A stretch of DNA of 64,000 nt from the NCBI GenBank assembly GCA_022494885.1, contig JAGVSM010002817.1, positions 105,695 to 169,694 on the forward strand, written 5' to 3'. The notes beneath the pieces are model-generated. The model did not search any database, was not told the origin of the DNA, and was given only the letters and a program-made list of their open reading frames with translations. A program made the position numbers and the translations under genes. The stretch comes from Micrasema longulum. Its lineage: Eukaryota > Arthropoda > Insecta > Trichoptera > Brachycentridae. Positions 34,262-45,535 of the stretch are shown one piece after another (position 1 is the first letter of the stretch; each line of letters starts with the position of its first letter).

Positions 34262-36566
34262 CGAGTATCGAACTACTTGCTACTACATTTTCAGTTGATT
34301 TATACAGTATGAAAATTCTACCACATTTAACCGGTTTTTACCTTGAATATTGAGTACGTATGTTGTGTATATTATATGTATTTTTGATCGCTTTTATTAA
34401 AACAATGCACCTTGCTGTATTCCAAGTCATCTGTTAATAGTAAGTAGCATCTGCGCCGCGGTTCAGGTGCTTACCAGAATATCATCAATAACTATGGAAA
34501 TTGCGCTGTGTCCTTAATTTCGTATTTGTTAAACCTGCCATCCTTACTCAGGGTTGTCGATTAAAGCATGCGGCGTTAAGTGACTTAATGAAGGAAGGTG
34601 CAAAAATACTTTTTAAGATGCCGTTTATTGTAACGCGGTGTTAGAATACCAAGAGCTTGTTTTTTGTCCATGGTTCCACTTAGTATTAAGTATTAAGGTA
34701 TTAAATGGATTTAAAGCGATATGAGGTTCGTAATTCGCACAAGAAAACATCTACAGTTTAATTATTTGTTTACTATATTCCGAATATCTTGGATTTCGTT
34801 TATTCAATAGTAATATATTTATTGACATATATACATACACCTATGTATGTTAGAGTAGATTTCATCAAATTGTGAACTTATCATAAACACTGGCAATCTC
34901 TGGCTTGTCGTAAACAGGTACGTTTAATTTATTATCTTTACCTATGCAAAGCATAAAGAAAAACTGGCTATAACTGAAATATTTTAGTCGAATTTTGTAC
35001 ATTCGTAAATTGATGTATTTTGTAAAAAGATCTTTGTCACGTCAAGTTTATCCATGTGGTTCTCAAAGAAGAAATACGTATTTAGTTTACTTTGAAATAA
35101 TGTGCATAATTTATTTGCAGCGATGACGCGATTCGACATTTCAGTGGCTTTGCTAGAAGGTAGGTAAATACACGACGTAGGTAAATTTATAGCGAGGTCG
35201 CTATGTACATTGCGGTAGGTCGGCGCGCGAAATTTTATTTTAATAAAACCGAGTTGTTTAATTTCCATAAAACTTAACCGACTGACGAGAGTGTAAAAAC
35301 ACTGAAGTTTATAGCGGGTTTGTGGTTAATCTGGGCCGTGTGGCACTGCCTGTAAACTATCTGTTAGCTGGTCGTATGCTTCACGTTTTTTATTGGCTGT
35401 TCGGGACGCATCGATCGCGCTAATGAATGGAGTGCCATGCCATGTGGGTAAACGGAATTTGTAATTTATAATAACCAACCAAAATGTCATCTTGAAATTA
35501 TTTTATGTGTGTTTTAGGTTCTCTCATAAAATATAAATTACTCCCTAAAATTCAAATGTTACGTTTTCATAAGGCACGTCATAATGAAATAGGTATTTAT
35601 CGTACCGAAAAACATTATTTCTCCTATAAAAATAATCCAGTAATTTCAAAGTAAAAAGGAAGAATTTGCATGCTTAAAACGAACTGATCCACTAAATTGG
35701 TATTTATTTTTGAATATGTAAATTAGAAATTAATACCCGCAGATTTCAAATTTGTTTCTGTATACTAATTTTCTTTATTAAATTCAACTAGACAAATATC
35801 CATGAAATTACTGGGAAAACTTTGAATCTCTTGTTTGATATCATACACCAACTCTTAACCTTTGCAATTGAATATTTTTCCAAACTTTTCTCGTATATAC
35901 ATACGTATATCCATCTCCCTTGGCAAAATTAAAGGCGACATGTGTTGATAATGATAGACTTCTCCCATCAGACTCCGAATACAGGAATCCCCGCGGAGAA
36001 GAGCTATTCTTCTACCCTTCTGTAGGGTGCATTTAAACCTAGGGGGTGTATTATGTTTCCAGGACTTGTGTGACCTTTTTAATGAGCCTTGAGATTTTTT
36101 TCTGAAACGAAAAATTTCATGTTCTTAATTATACATCGATCATTACATTTAGAAGAATATCGGTTTAATTCCTTATTTATTCCGGTTTTATCATTATATT
36201 AATTCATCCGCAATCGTATAACTTTATGGAATAATAATATAATCAATAATAATTTGTGATAACATTTGACCCATAATTATCGGGCGTCGCTCTCAAGTGA
36301 TTATGTGTGATGCTAATAAATAATTGAATACTATGTTACATTTAAATTCTATCTCCCAATTGTAATTTAGGTTAATTGTTATTTTTCCTTTTTTCAATAC
36401 GCCTAAAATTTAACCTTTATGATAAAAATAAATAAATATTACAATAATATTAAATTATTAGACTTCGCACAAGGCCACGGGGACATTTATTCTTCTGGTA
36501 TTTATAAAATATTGTGTTTAATTTCAAAGCGAAATTTAGGTTATTTTTATGTTGATTTAAAAAAAA
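34262..36566. other. Unassigned sequence
   Basis: Longest repeat-free stretch of this part. 35310-35450 is less AT-rich and unique within the window. No exon-like frame with good splice sites was found. Confidence 0.45.
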
Positions 36567-36773
36567 AGGATTAGCACACTAAGCCTCTATTGAGAGGCTT
36601 GTCAGCAGGTAAGAAAGAGGGGACATGGAAGGATGTAATGAAATATACACCACAACACCCAGACCAATTGAGAAAAAATCATTCTTGGATTTTTTTCTTG
36701 CTACTGGCGGGAATCGAACCCGCGATGCCAGTTTCACAGTCGGCCGTCTAACCAACTGCGCCACGGCGCCTGC
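36567..36773 (-). mobile_element. SINE-4, copy 1 (tRNA-like head)
   Basis: Minus-strand head GGCGCCGTGGCGCAGTTGG with B box GCGGGTTCGATTCCCGC, a perfect 5-bp T-stem. The acceptor stem cannot pair and the anticodon stem is broken, so this is not a working tRNA. The body ends with a hairpin AAGCCTCT/AGAGGCTT (36581-36600) and a homopolymer. Matches 57385-57568. Confidence 0.8.
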
Positions 36774-36912
36774 CTATGTATGTTTCTCATAAATACTAGA
36801 AATATAAACAAATGTTCAGGCACCGCTATCCCATATTTTTTCTTTTAAAACCTTGGTATTTTATTGCAGATTTATTATCCGAATATTAGTCATCTTTCTT
36901 TATACATATTTA

Positions 36913-37130
36913 GCCTTACTTATAAACCTGCTATAAAGTTACGCCTAGGCATAGTGGAGGATAAAGATAATAATACCATCATATGGGAATACCATCCTTA
37001 TTCTACCACTATGTGCCTATGCGTAATTTTATACCAGGGCTGGTATTCCAAACGCTCTCGCGGCCGTATTATCTCGTGTATTTACATACAAAATACACGA
37101 GAATAACACCCCAGGTTTATAAGTAAGACC
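36913..37130. mobile_element. MITE-B, copy 1, interrupted by MITE-A
   Basis: Left CTTACTTATAAACCTG, TATAAAGTTACGCCTAGGC. The right end has the complementary CCTATGCGTAATTTTATACCAGG, is then broken by 37034-37115, and resumes AGGTTTATAAGTAAGACC. Without the insertion the two arms pair well, and a second intact copy is at 41647. Confidence 0.85.
37034..37115. mobile_element. MITE-A, copy 2, nested in MITE-B
   Basis: CCAGGGCTGGTATTCCAAAC at the left and GAATAACACCCCAGG at the right. A perfect inner hairpin TCTCGTGTATTT/AAATACACGAGA is centred near 37082. CCAGG is present at both junctions and may be the target duplication or part of the end. Confidence 0.85.
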
Positions 37131-37146
37131 CAATTACTATATTTCG

Positions 37147-37312
37147 AACCGGGTTTTGATTCCGTGGTAGTGTTCTGGACTCGCGGATCCGGGATTAGAG
37201 CCGTACCACGACTCGATTTCCATTTTCTAATAGCGAGTTATTTACAACTCCTTGGAAATGGCTCCAAAATTTAAATACTTACGTAAATCATGAGAACATA
37301 TAATAATGTTAT
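37147..37312 (+). mobile_element. SINE-1, copy 5 (plus orientation)
   Basis: TGTTCTGGACTCGCGGATCC head remnant, then CCATTTTCTAATAGCGAGTT, TTTACAACTCC, GAAATGGCTCC and TACGTAAATCATGAGAACAT. The 5' head is disturbed and the B box is degenerate (GGATTAGAGCC). Confidence 0.7.
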
Positions 37313-37845
37313 GTTTTAGTTGGAAATAGCAGAATTCTTTATTTTTTCAATACCAACCACTACTTTTCTTTTCAAGGATCTGTGTGTACTTAATACCCCC
37401 GTATTCCGTTTCCTCGACGAAACCTCTTTCACCGCTTTCACCGTCCTCGCAATCAGCCTTATTATCTAGTTTGTCAATGAATACTGGCGTTGTGCCTACT
37501 TACTACATTGTACATAATATCGTACGTGTGTCAATATAAATCCTCTTTCAATGATGATCGCCAGTTGCCACTGAAAGTGTTTTCCTCTTGCGGCATTGCC
37601 CCTTGGCCGATGCCTGCACAAGTAATTCAAATAAAAATTTATGTTTCCTCAGCGGACGCGTGTACTGTTTGAATTTTTATGCGTTTGTTCACTACTAGTG
37701 CATATACGACGCCCATCCGCCTCGGTTTGTAGTTGTACCTTCTAGTTTGTATTCATTCTTATATTCGGTACACGTCGTGTCTTGAATATTCAACAATTAT
37801 CTTATTTTGAGTGTATCCACAAACTTATCACATATTTTATGTATC
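37313..37845. other. Unassigned sequence
   Basis: A short GC-richer stretch at 37390-37460 contains CACCGCTTTCACCGTCC. No assignment. Confidence 0.4.
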
Positions 37846-38700
37846 TATTTATTTCGACGGCTTACGCCTTTACCAAAGTATAAAATCATATTGAAAAACA
37901 ATTATAATAAAACAAAACACCTGAACACAGTATAAAAAATATAGATACAAGAAAAAAAATCAGCAGAAAATAAGGAAATAATAAAGAAAAATATAATAAG
38001 AAATTATAACATAGGTATGCAGCAAATTAACATTAAATAAAGGGTTTAAATAGTATTGAAGTAACAGAGGCGATGTATCATAGCATAAACAGTAAAACAA
38101 GTACAAAACTTCGTACATTTTTATAATTTAAAAAAGAAGTGATTAAAAAGTAATGATTTTAATTGGTATAAATATAAATGAAATAAATCTAAGTTTCCAT
38201 ATTTGTTTGCTAATGTGGAACCGTGGAATAGGTGAGTATTTGGCATAGTTTGAACTATGCAAATCAACAGCAAAAGAAGTATTTTGTCTCGTCCCACGCT
38301 GTCTCACATAAAAATTCACACAATTTAAAAGTTCGGGACTACGAGTATCAAGAACATTATTTAATAACTTGAAAAGCATCACTAAATATGAAATTTCCCT
38401 TCTATCACTAATACATATTAATTTTAATTGCTTCGTTAATCATTTATAGTTAAGCTCTTCAATTGGAATGTTTAATTTAAAATTTATAAATCTTAAAAAC
38501 TTGTGTTGGACCTTCTCCATACTGTTTATATGGGTAACATAATGAGGAGACCAAACTGAGGACCCATATTCTAACTGGCTTCTTACTAAGGTCATTTATA
38601 ATATTTTTAATGCATCAACAGACTTAAAATCTATATGGTTTATCAAATTAATATAAGCGTTATTTATATGTTGCGAAAGTTAGAAAATGTGTTTATAAAA
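37846..38700 (-). mobile_element. LINE fragment, GGCGTAAGCC hairpin family
   Basis: Minus-strand ORF2 end. QLEYGSSVWSPHYVTH then MEKVQHKFLRF (38600-38500) is the C-terminal LEYGxxVWSP...iExvQ signature of jockey/CR1-like elements. A stop interrupts it, and it continues as VMLFKLLNNVLDTRSPELL and RFHISKQIWKL (38382-38190). The 3' UTR ends with AAAGGCGTAAGCCGTCG, a GGC-GTAA-GCC hairpin, and an AAATAAAT tail (37846-37868). 5' truncated. Confidence 0.85.
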
Positions 38701-39537
38701 CTGTTGTTCGAATGTTAACGTGTTAGTGTCTGTCGGTGAACCAAGTAAACTTATCTCCAATTTTTCTTGTGTAAGTACTCACATTTGAATGATTTATACG
38801 AAAACTCATTGTTACGCACACATAAAGGAAACGTAATTAAATATTTGGATGGACTGTACTTACTTGTTTTATCTGTATACTGCACCGGTAAGTTCGTGAA
38901 GGATCGATAAATAAATTTTAAAAAAGAATTTCGAAAGCGTTTACGCGAATTTGTCTTCCCGAACCCACAATCCTCCATTCACGAAACCATTCGCCACCGG
39001 GTTAGCTGCAACCCTAGAACATGACAGGGCCGATTGGGCTCAAAGCTAAGTATATCAATCACAGAAGTCAATTTTAGTGAAAAAATATTTTAAATAATAT
39101 TACCGGTCTGGTCCCTTACAGCATATGAATTTAATTTCAGAAAACATTATAAACTTATATCGAAGTTAAATTTACTACCCGATTCAAGAATCCGTTTAAA
39201 ATACTTCTTAAACTATTCGTAGATGATAATATTAGTTTAATTATTGATGTCAAACATAATCGTGCATAAATGAAAAGTGGAGACGCTGAACTCTGAAAGT
39301 TTTGGAATATATCATATTGGACGGTTGCTTCAATAATCTGGAGTATTCCATATAGTCAAGGGTCATCTGGTTCGACTTATCGGGTCAAAATGGTTGATGC
39401 TTCCATTAAAAGGCATAACTTTACCAGGAAAGGTCAAGAGACATTGAATCAGCATGAATGAAAATAATATTACTACATAATTTTACTATTAACTATACAT
39501 TACTTTTGCGCAATATTTTTTTCATTTAATATGTTAT
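38701..39537. other. Unassigned sequence
   Basis: No repeat shared with the window. The 75-codon minus frame at 38751-38978 has no motif. Confidence 0.45.
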
Positions 39538-40125
39538 TTTATTTATTGACACTTTATATACATATACAATAAATATACATATAAGGGCGGGCATATTGCC
39601 TTAAGGCAATTTCTTCCTACCTACCCAAACCGTTCAGTTTGAGAAAATTATAAATACATGGACATATTGAATCTTACAATTTTATACAAAAATTAAAAGC
39701 AAAGATTAACAAAAATAAATAGTAAAAAAAAATAACACTATACTATGAAGAGAGGAGAGGGGATGGGAAGGAAAGAAGAAGGATAAAGGAACAATTTAAA
39801 TATTTAGATAGTGACATTTCAATCTCGACTTAAATGTAAATAAAGAAGGGGCGTCTCTAACATTAGTGGGTAGATTATTCCACAATCGAGCGGCTACTAC
39901 TGTGAAAGAGGAGGCAAAAAAATTAGAGCGATGACAGGGTATTAAAAGGGTTCTCTCGTTACTAGAACGAAGAGATAGTCCGTGTTGTGAAAGAGGTTGG
40001 ATGAGCTCTCTCAGATAAACAGGCGAAGTGGGATTATTTAAAATATTGTGAAGAAGTGATAGAATGTGAATGTTTCTTCTATGCCTGATACTGAGCCAGT
40101 GTAGTTGCGTGCGACACTCGGTTAT
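39538..40125 (-). mobile_element. LINE fragment (CR1-like), TTGCCTTAAGGCAA hairpin
   Basis: Minus-strand reading from about 40125: CRTQLHWLSIRHRRNIHIL, then LLHNILNNPTSPVYLRELI, and VVAARLWNNLPTNVRDAPSL near 39900-39850, the classical LWNxLPxxIRxAxS ending of CR1/jockey-like ORF2. The 3' UTR carries ATTGCCTTAAGGCAATATGC (39595-39610 hairpin) and an AT-rich tail. The last part of the frame is well preserved, so this insertion may be younger than its neighbours. Confidence 0.85.
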
Positions 40126-40595
40126 GTGTTAGCGACGTAACTAAACAAAACGTAGCTTTTCATTAATTATTATTTTTTTATATCATCCTGAAACTATTTC
40201 TTTGAATAAATATTTGGTCCGTTGGGTTATTTAAAAAAAAAATGTTAATAACACCTTAACGGCCTTGGGAATAGTCGTGGATGATAAATAATTGTTTTCC
40301 AGTCGGCTTCTGGAAATCAGATTTTCAGATGATCCCGCATTAAACAGAAGATCAAGGATAAAATTACCATACGTCAGCATCAGCCAACTAAACACGACTC
40401 GGCGAATCGATGTGATATATTGTTCAAAATTAACATCGCATGAAATATTTTGTCTATAATTTTATTTAGGCATGCATTTTATAACGTGATGACGCATGTA
40501 CTTACATATTTACACGAGTCGTTTTAAGTTAATCCCTGTGACAGATAAGCCATTTCATTTTAAAATTTCGATCTTTTTTTTTACGTTTTCAAATA
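40126..40595. other. Unassigned sequence
   Basis: No coding trace or repeat ends were seen. Confidence 0.45.
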
Positions 40596-41640
40596 CACCC
40601 GCCTACTACGCGGTAGATAGGTTCCTATAAAATGCTGTGTTATGTGAAACCGTGTTATTTGAGACTTAGAGCGAGTACAAAAAGGGGGGTTAGGTTCCAT
40701 AAATAATTTATAAAAATAAATTGTTAAAAAATTACAATATAATATCATGTTTATATTATGTCAAACAGTAAAAATTTAACTATCTTCCTCATCGCTGCTC
40801 GATACAACTAATCGTAAACGTGTTTTTGTTTTTACAATTATAATATTATTATATTTTTTTATTTTTTTACAACAAATTCTTGAAAGTGGTCATGTGAAAA
40901 GTCGGAATAATCGACGTGCGTGCATGAGAAGATGTATGAATGTGAAGGAAGCAAAGGAAGTGTGCCAGGACAGAGTGGTGTGGCGTTCTATCCTCTCTGC
41001 CTACCCCTCCGGGGAAATGGCGTGATGGTTAGTTAGTTAGTTACAATTATAATATTATCATCTTTACTTTTTTAATCTTTTGAAGTCTGTGATTTTGGTT
41101 CGCTTGCTGTTCCTAAAAACACGTAGATTTTCTGGTACAAAACATTTTCCAGAGCAATCTTTTGAATTTTCGGCTTCTTTCAGCGGATGGGTTTGCATTT
41201 AATAAATATGATTCTAGATTTTTAGCTAGGCTTAGGCCTTCTTTTTATTTGTTTAAAGTCATTTCTTTTATTTCACAATCTTCGTTACTTTCCTTTTCCT
41301 CGAAATCGATTTGAGCGTCTGAGACCATTTTCAACAATTCTTCGCCCATTTCGTCTTCCATCAATAAATCTTGAACGTCCCGAAATCTCATATCGTCAAA
41401 ACCGTCGCCTTTCATCGATTTCGCTAGTTTTAATATGCTAAACATGCCATTTTCTGATGATATACATTCATTACAATATACACAACCGTGTTGTGAGTTA
41501 TGAGAAGCCGTGTTGTAGGAGAGTTTCCGCAGAAATTTAATAGTGTTGGAGCAAAACCGTGTTGTTGGAGGCCGTGTTAGAGGAGAGTTACCTGTGTACA
41601 TTTTAGCCAACCTCACGTAACATTGTTTGGTTAGTTAAAT
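40596..41640 (-). pseudogene. Decayed pogo/Tigger-like transposon region
   Basis: The minus-strand frame 41460-41245 reads MFSILKLAKSMKGDGFDDMR followed by FRDVQDLLMEDEMGEELLKM and an acidic end. The pattern resembles the acidic C-terminus of Tigger/pogo transposases (VxELLxxxxEELTxEEL). ACCGTGTTRT motifs are repeated at 40640-40675 and four times at 41485-41575, as in subterminal repeats. No DDD catalytic core is left. An RTE LINE tail lies inside (40850-41040). The family call is an inference from the short C-terminal segment. Confidence 0.45.
40850..41040 (+). mobile_element. RTE-type LINE 3' end with 18-bp target duplication
   Basis: The plus frame 40925-41030 reads MNVKEAKEVCQDRVVWRSI then LSAYPSGEMA and a stop, the DRxxWRSI ending typical of RTE-like ORFs, followed by a (GTTA)n tail. 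TTACAATTATAATATTAT flanks it exactly at 40832-40849 and 41041-41058. Same family as 48334-48625. Confidence 0.8.
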
Positions 41641-41646
41641 TAATAA

Positions 41647-41774
41647 GGCTTTACTTATTATAAACCTGGTATAAAGTTACGCCTAGGCGTCGTTCTAAAA
41701 TAAGGGTTGGGATGCCATCCCTATTCTGCCACAATGCCTAGGCGTAACTTTAAACCAGGTTTTTAAATAAGGCC
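41647..41774. mobile_element. MITE-B, copy 2
   Basis: AAACCTGGTATAAAGTTACG then CCTAGGCG at the left and its complement at the right (GCCTAGGCGTAACTTTAAAC then CAGG). The core of about 45 bp contains GGGATGCCATCCC. Confidence 0.85.
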
Positions 41775-42462
41775 TATAATCTAGTGAAAAGAGTAAAAGC
41801 CGCAACACTTTCGCACGAATCAACTTACAATCGCTCGGGTATAGCAAAACATTCCTACTCGCGCAGTAAGCGTTAGACCTATTGATATTGCTTGGCCGAT
41901 CTATTGCATTATCGACATTCTTGCTGCGATTCCTTTCTCCCTGTTAGCTTATTTTCTTTACAGCAATAAATGCCCGTTGCATTTTCAGAATTGTGTTGGC
42001 TCAATCTTGGTTTTGTCGAAGTTATTGTTCAGTCCAGTTATGGGGGTAATCAGTGTTTAGCGAAATCAGACCGCTTCCAGTGGCCAGTCGCCGTGAATAT
42101 GACCGAAGGCGTCTAGCGAAAATATTAGTTTGATGCATGACTTACCGCGCAAATATTTATCGCCATTTATCAGTGCAACGCTCGCGGGGACTTTTTATAA
42201 CTTATTCACGCTGCAACCGGCTACTCAATATTATAAATCTGCACGGGTTTATTCGCTTGTTGTATTATATTTTTAATAAAAACTGTCATATTATTACAAC
42301 TTTTCTATCTAAGCATAGTTATCATTTTTCTCACAGAAACGACTGAGGTCATTAGCGTTTTTCGTGGTATGCTCTTAAAAAACTGTGTTAAAAATCCCTC
42401 TGAAAAAGGTGCTGCAACGTTGTGTTATAAATCAAAGGACGACATATTTTGAAATACAGGTA
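41775..42462. other. Unassigned sequence
   Basis: 41800-42150 is moderately GC-rich and unique in the window. No exon-like pattern found. Confidence 0.4.
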
Positions 42463-42569
42463 CAGTAAAACTCGTATCAATGCGTGCTAGATTTTATTGC
42501 TGTTGAAATAATAGAGCTAATTGGAAAAAAAAAACTTACTTAAATATGTCTACCGATGGAGTTCTACTG
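42463..42569. mobile_element. pogo/Tigger-like MITE, copy 2 (107 bp)
   Basis: TA on both sides, CAGTAAAACTCG at the left and GGAGTTCTACTG at the right. The interior TTATTGCTGTTGAAATAATA matches copy 1 at 29754. Much of the core has been lost. Confidence 0.75.
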
Positions 42570-42728
42570 TATTTAAAATAAAAAATTGAACACATATTTA
42601 TTCAGGCGCCGTTTATAATCTATTTTCCATAATTTGTAAAAATAATCATACATAATTTCGGTCTGTTATAGCAAAATACGATTATTTCATTTACTTCATT
42701 ATTATTTAAAAATATGAAAGATATTACT

Positions 42729-42785
42729 ATTTATTTAGAATACAAACAGATGTACAGATTAAATGATTATAAATAGAAACTATAA
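42729..42785 (-). mobile_element. LINE 3' end, AAATA tail (copy 2)
   Basis: Same block as 20501-20568: TAGTTTCTATTTATAATCAT, CTGTACATCTGTTTGTATTC on the minus strand. Confidence 0.6.
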
Positions 42786-43892
42786 AATATAATTCGTATT
42801 TAGTTTTGTATTCACTAATGTGACATTTTCATGACAATGAGAACGGAAAGGATTTCGAAGTTCGAAAAACGAATCTGCGTTTTTTTTGCGTTCCGTGTTT
42901 GGAAGTTCAGGATTTGGTAAACGAAAGTCACAATGAAAGTCTTGTCCAATGCGCTGAATAGGCCAGTTTTTTTTCTTCAGTGTATATTATGTTAGCGAAT
43001 AGAATGTTTAGTTGTGTGCAAGTTTAAATTTTTCGCAGCGCGTTATTCAAGTAATGGTTTTTGTTATAAAATAAAGAGCCTTCAAATTATGATAAAACCA
43101 GTTATTCACTAGTTAGGACAGTCTGATGGTCCAGCGTTTTGCAAATACCTGCATGCTATTGCAGCGAAATAAAATTTAATTATGTGCCTTCTTCGAGACC
43201 CTCATTCCGCCCACTAGCATAATAAAAATGTCCGATTATATCCTTAATAAAATTGATTTGTTTCTTACTCCGCACTACCCAAATGTTATGTATACTTATG
43301 GAACTACCATTAGATTCTTTGTTGTTTATAAAAGCAATTCTGCAGGAAACGGAAGTAGCGTTTTTAATATTCGTTCTTAATATTATTTACCGTTGAAATG
43401 CAATTCATGTATTACTTGCATCTCCGTTTTTTTCATTCTATACAGTCATGTACTCTTACAGAAATCTCACGTACTCCACGCGAAAGCTCCCCTCACGAAA
43501 CGAAAACTCTCAAATCGCATGATTGATTACTGCTATAGAAATAAAGCTTTCAATCAAACTATATACCTACTGTATTTATATGTTTGAAAAATAAATAGTG
43601 TAGCTAGAAAAACCGAAAGCTTTTTAAAATTCAACGTGTTGATGTTATGGGTATTCTGTGTAATTCTTTTTTTATACGTAAATATATATATTTTGTTTTT
43701 AAATAGTACAAACCTTATACTATATGAATGTCTTAATATTAATTTGAATCTAATTACCAATAAACTATACATTGATCGTAAATATTTGTAAACTATACAC
43801 GCTCGAAACTTACATTTCATCATAACCCGATGATGAAATGACCAATTTCTCCAATGACCCGTCTTTGTCGTATTGTTAACTCAAGACAAGAT
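42786..43892. other. Unassigned AT-rich sequence
   Basis: Two small frames near 43393-43823 have no motifs. No repeat ends were found. Confidence 0.45.
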
Positions 43893-43995
43893 CAGGGCTG
43901 GTATTCCGAACGCGTTTACAACGCGCTATAATGCGTATTTAGTAGGTAAAAACGCGCTATACCGCGCTATAATTTCGTTTGGAATACCAGCCCTG
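43893..43995. mobile_element. MITE-A, copy 3 (best preserved ends)
   Basis: CAGGGCTGGTATTCCGAACG at the left pairs with its complement CGTTTGGAATACCAGCCCTG at the right, with one mismatch. The interior has repeated GCGCTATA motifs. 103 bp. Confidence 0.9.
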
Positions 43996-44059
43996 GACTT
44001 TTTTGGTTTAAGTTTACAACGATTTAAACGAGCACTTAATAAATAGTCCAGATCTTATC

Positions 44060-44189
44060 TCGATGTCCCTTATGTTTGTCAATGCTTCTTTCTTTTTTTA
44101 AAATGTTTTAAACTATTCTTTTATTGTAATATTTAAACCTTATAAATTGTATACATGGACAATGTCCGTTAATAAATAAATAAATAACA
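44060..44189 (+). mobile_element. LINE 3' end with GGACAATGTCC hairpin
   Basis: TGGACAATGTCCGTTAATAA then (AATA)n. Pairs with the family copy at 15036-15085. The upstream limit is uncertain because no coding sequence remains. Confidence 0.5.
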
Positions 44190-44462
44190 CTAAGGTGATA
44201 ACGAAAAATATTGAATTTTGGTAAGAACCAGAAGATTTGTTGCTAAGGATTCACGCAAAATCACCTACAACACAATCACCGAACCACACACCGACCCCCA
44301 CCGCAGCGCATTATCCTACCGAACCAAGAAAATTTTAACAAATTCTCCATATTGCAAAACAAATCTCCAATAATAATCCTGAGATTAAGAAACAGATACA
44401 CGAGGGTAAAGTCGATGTTAATTGAGTTAAAAGTACTAATGTATTATAAACAAATAATTCCT

Positions 44463-44780
44463 TAAAGTGGTCGGAGCGTTCGCCTGTCATGTTCGAGGTC
44501 TCGCGTTTAATTCCTGGCATAGCGGATTTGTAGTATTTGTTTTAAAGTTAGTTATACACTGCGATATTTCCTAGTCCCTGGACTGCCACCCGAAGCGTAT
44601 GATTGCTCGATCTCCTCGCCTTCCTTGTGACAAAACCTATCCAGATACGCTGTGATTGGAGTACTCGTGTGTCATGTGGTGCCGATGTACCACTGGGTGC
44701 GGATAGAGAAATGACCATAATGATAAAGGAAAATGGTAGAGCTTACTCCGTGGTCTAATGGCTTAGACCTGATACACTTT
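44463..44780 (+). mobile_element. SINE-3, copy 2, plus extra tRNA-like head
   Basis: TCGGAGCGTTCGCCTGTCAT, B-box-like GTTTAATTCCTGGC, body TAGTCCCTGGACTGCCACC and GAAGCGTATGATTG as at 56703. Downstream at 44740-44780 is CTTACTCCGTGGTCTAATGG, a second head fragment like SINE-2 that is cut off before the B box. Confidence 0.7.
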
Positions 44781-45059
44781 TTTTTTTAAATAAAATATTT
44801 TTCTAAATAAATTTCATAAAGGGTACATATTTAAAAAAAAATCTATACAGATCTACTTTTATTCATCTAGTAAATGTTATCACTGTAACTCTAAAAAAAA
44901 AGAGACTAACTCTTGTGCTTGGAGAGTGACTTACACTGTTGTAGTTGTTTATTTATAAGAGTTTATCTAATTTTGAATATACGAGTACATGAAAAAAAAA
45001 ATAGGATATACACAAAAACATAAAATAATAATACATTCATACTAACTAAAATTGAATGC

Positions 45060-45358
45060 AGTTTTTACACGTGTTCAAAAAATTTCTTTAGATTTACTTT
45101 AAATTTATTTATTGATATATTATTTTTAATGGTTTTTAGTTCATTGAGGAGATTATTTTAATTATTGGCATGTGCACCACTCCATCCTATAATACCATAC
45201 TGTAACAAAGATTGTACAATTGAGTTATAAGGTATTTTTAAATTATTGATTTTTAAAATATTCCTTAATCTAATAAATATGTATATACATTTTCTAATAC
45301 GTTTAACTAGTTTACTAATATGGTCTTTCCATTTTAAGTTTTGGTCTATGTATACACC
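45060..45358 (-). mobile_element. LINE reverse transcriptase C-terminal fragment
   Basis: Minus-strand reading: GVYIDQNLKWKDHISKLVKR, then LRNILKINNLKIPYNSI, VQSLLQYGIIGWSGA (45350-45165), the palm/thumb segment of jockey/CR1-like enzymes. After a gap it continues as LNELKTIKNN and NKFKVNLKKFF (45150-45070), the usual end of ORF2. The 5' side is cut by SINE-2 at 45359. Confidence 0.85.
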
Positions 45359-45535
45359 ATCGTGTGATCGCTTGCAAACGGAAGGTTCTGGTTCGGAGTT
45401 CGATTCCCGGTGTGATCGCAAAAAATAAATGTGATTTTTCTCGTGTCTAAGTGTTCCATGCTGTAATTCAACATTGTAATTTGCCCTCCGAGCCTTTTGT
45501 GACACAAAAAATATAAAATACACACAAAAATTACA
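45359..45535 (+). mobile_element. SINE-2, copy 2, adjoining LINE
   Basis: B box AGTTCGATTCCCGGTGTGAT, body AAAAAATAAATGTGATTTTT, GTGTTCCATGCTGTAATTCA and GACACAAAAAATATAAAA tail. The head starts within or right after the LINE reading GVYID, so the SINE probably inserted into the LINE and lost its first bases. Confidence 0.8.

Noticed and set aside
36690..36773. tRNA gene on the minus strand
   Set aside because: The T-arm is perfect, but the acceptor stem does not pair and the anticodon stem is broken. A second copy with the same body at 57385 shows it is a SINE head.
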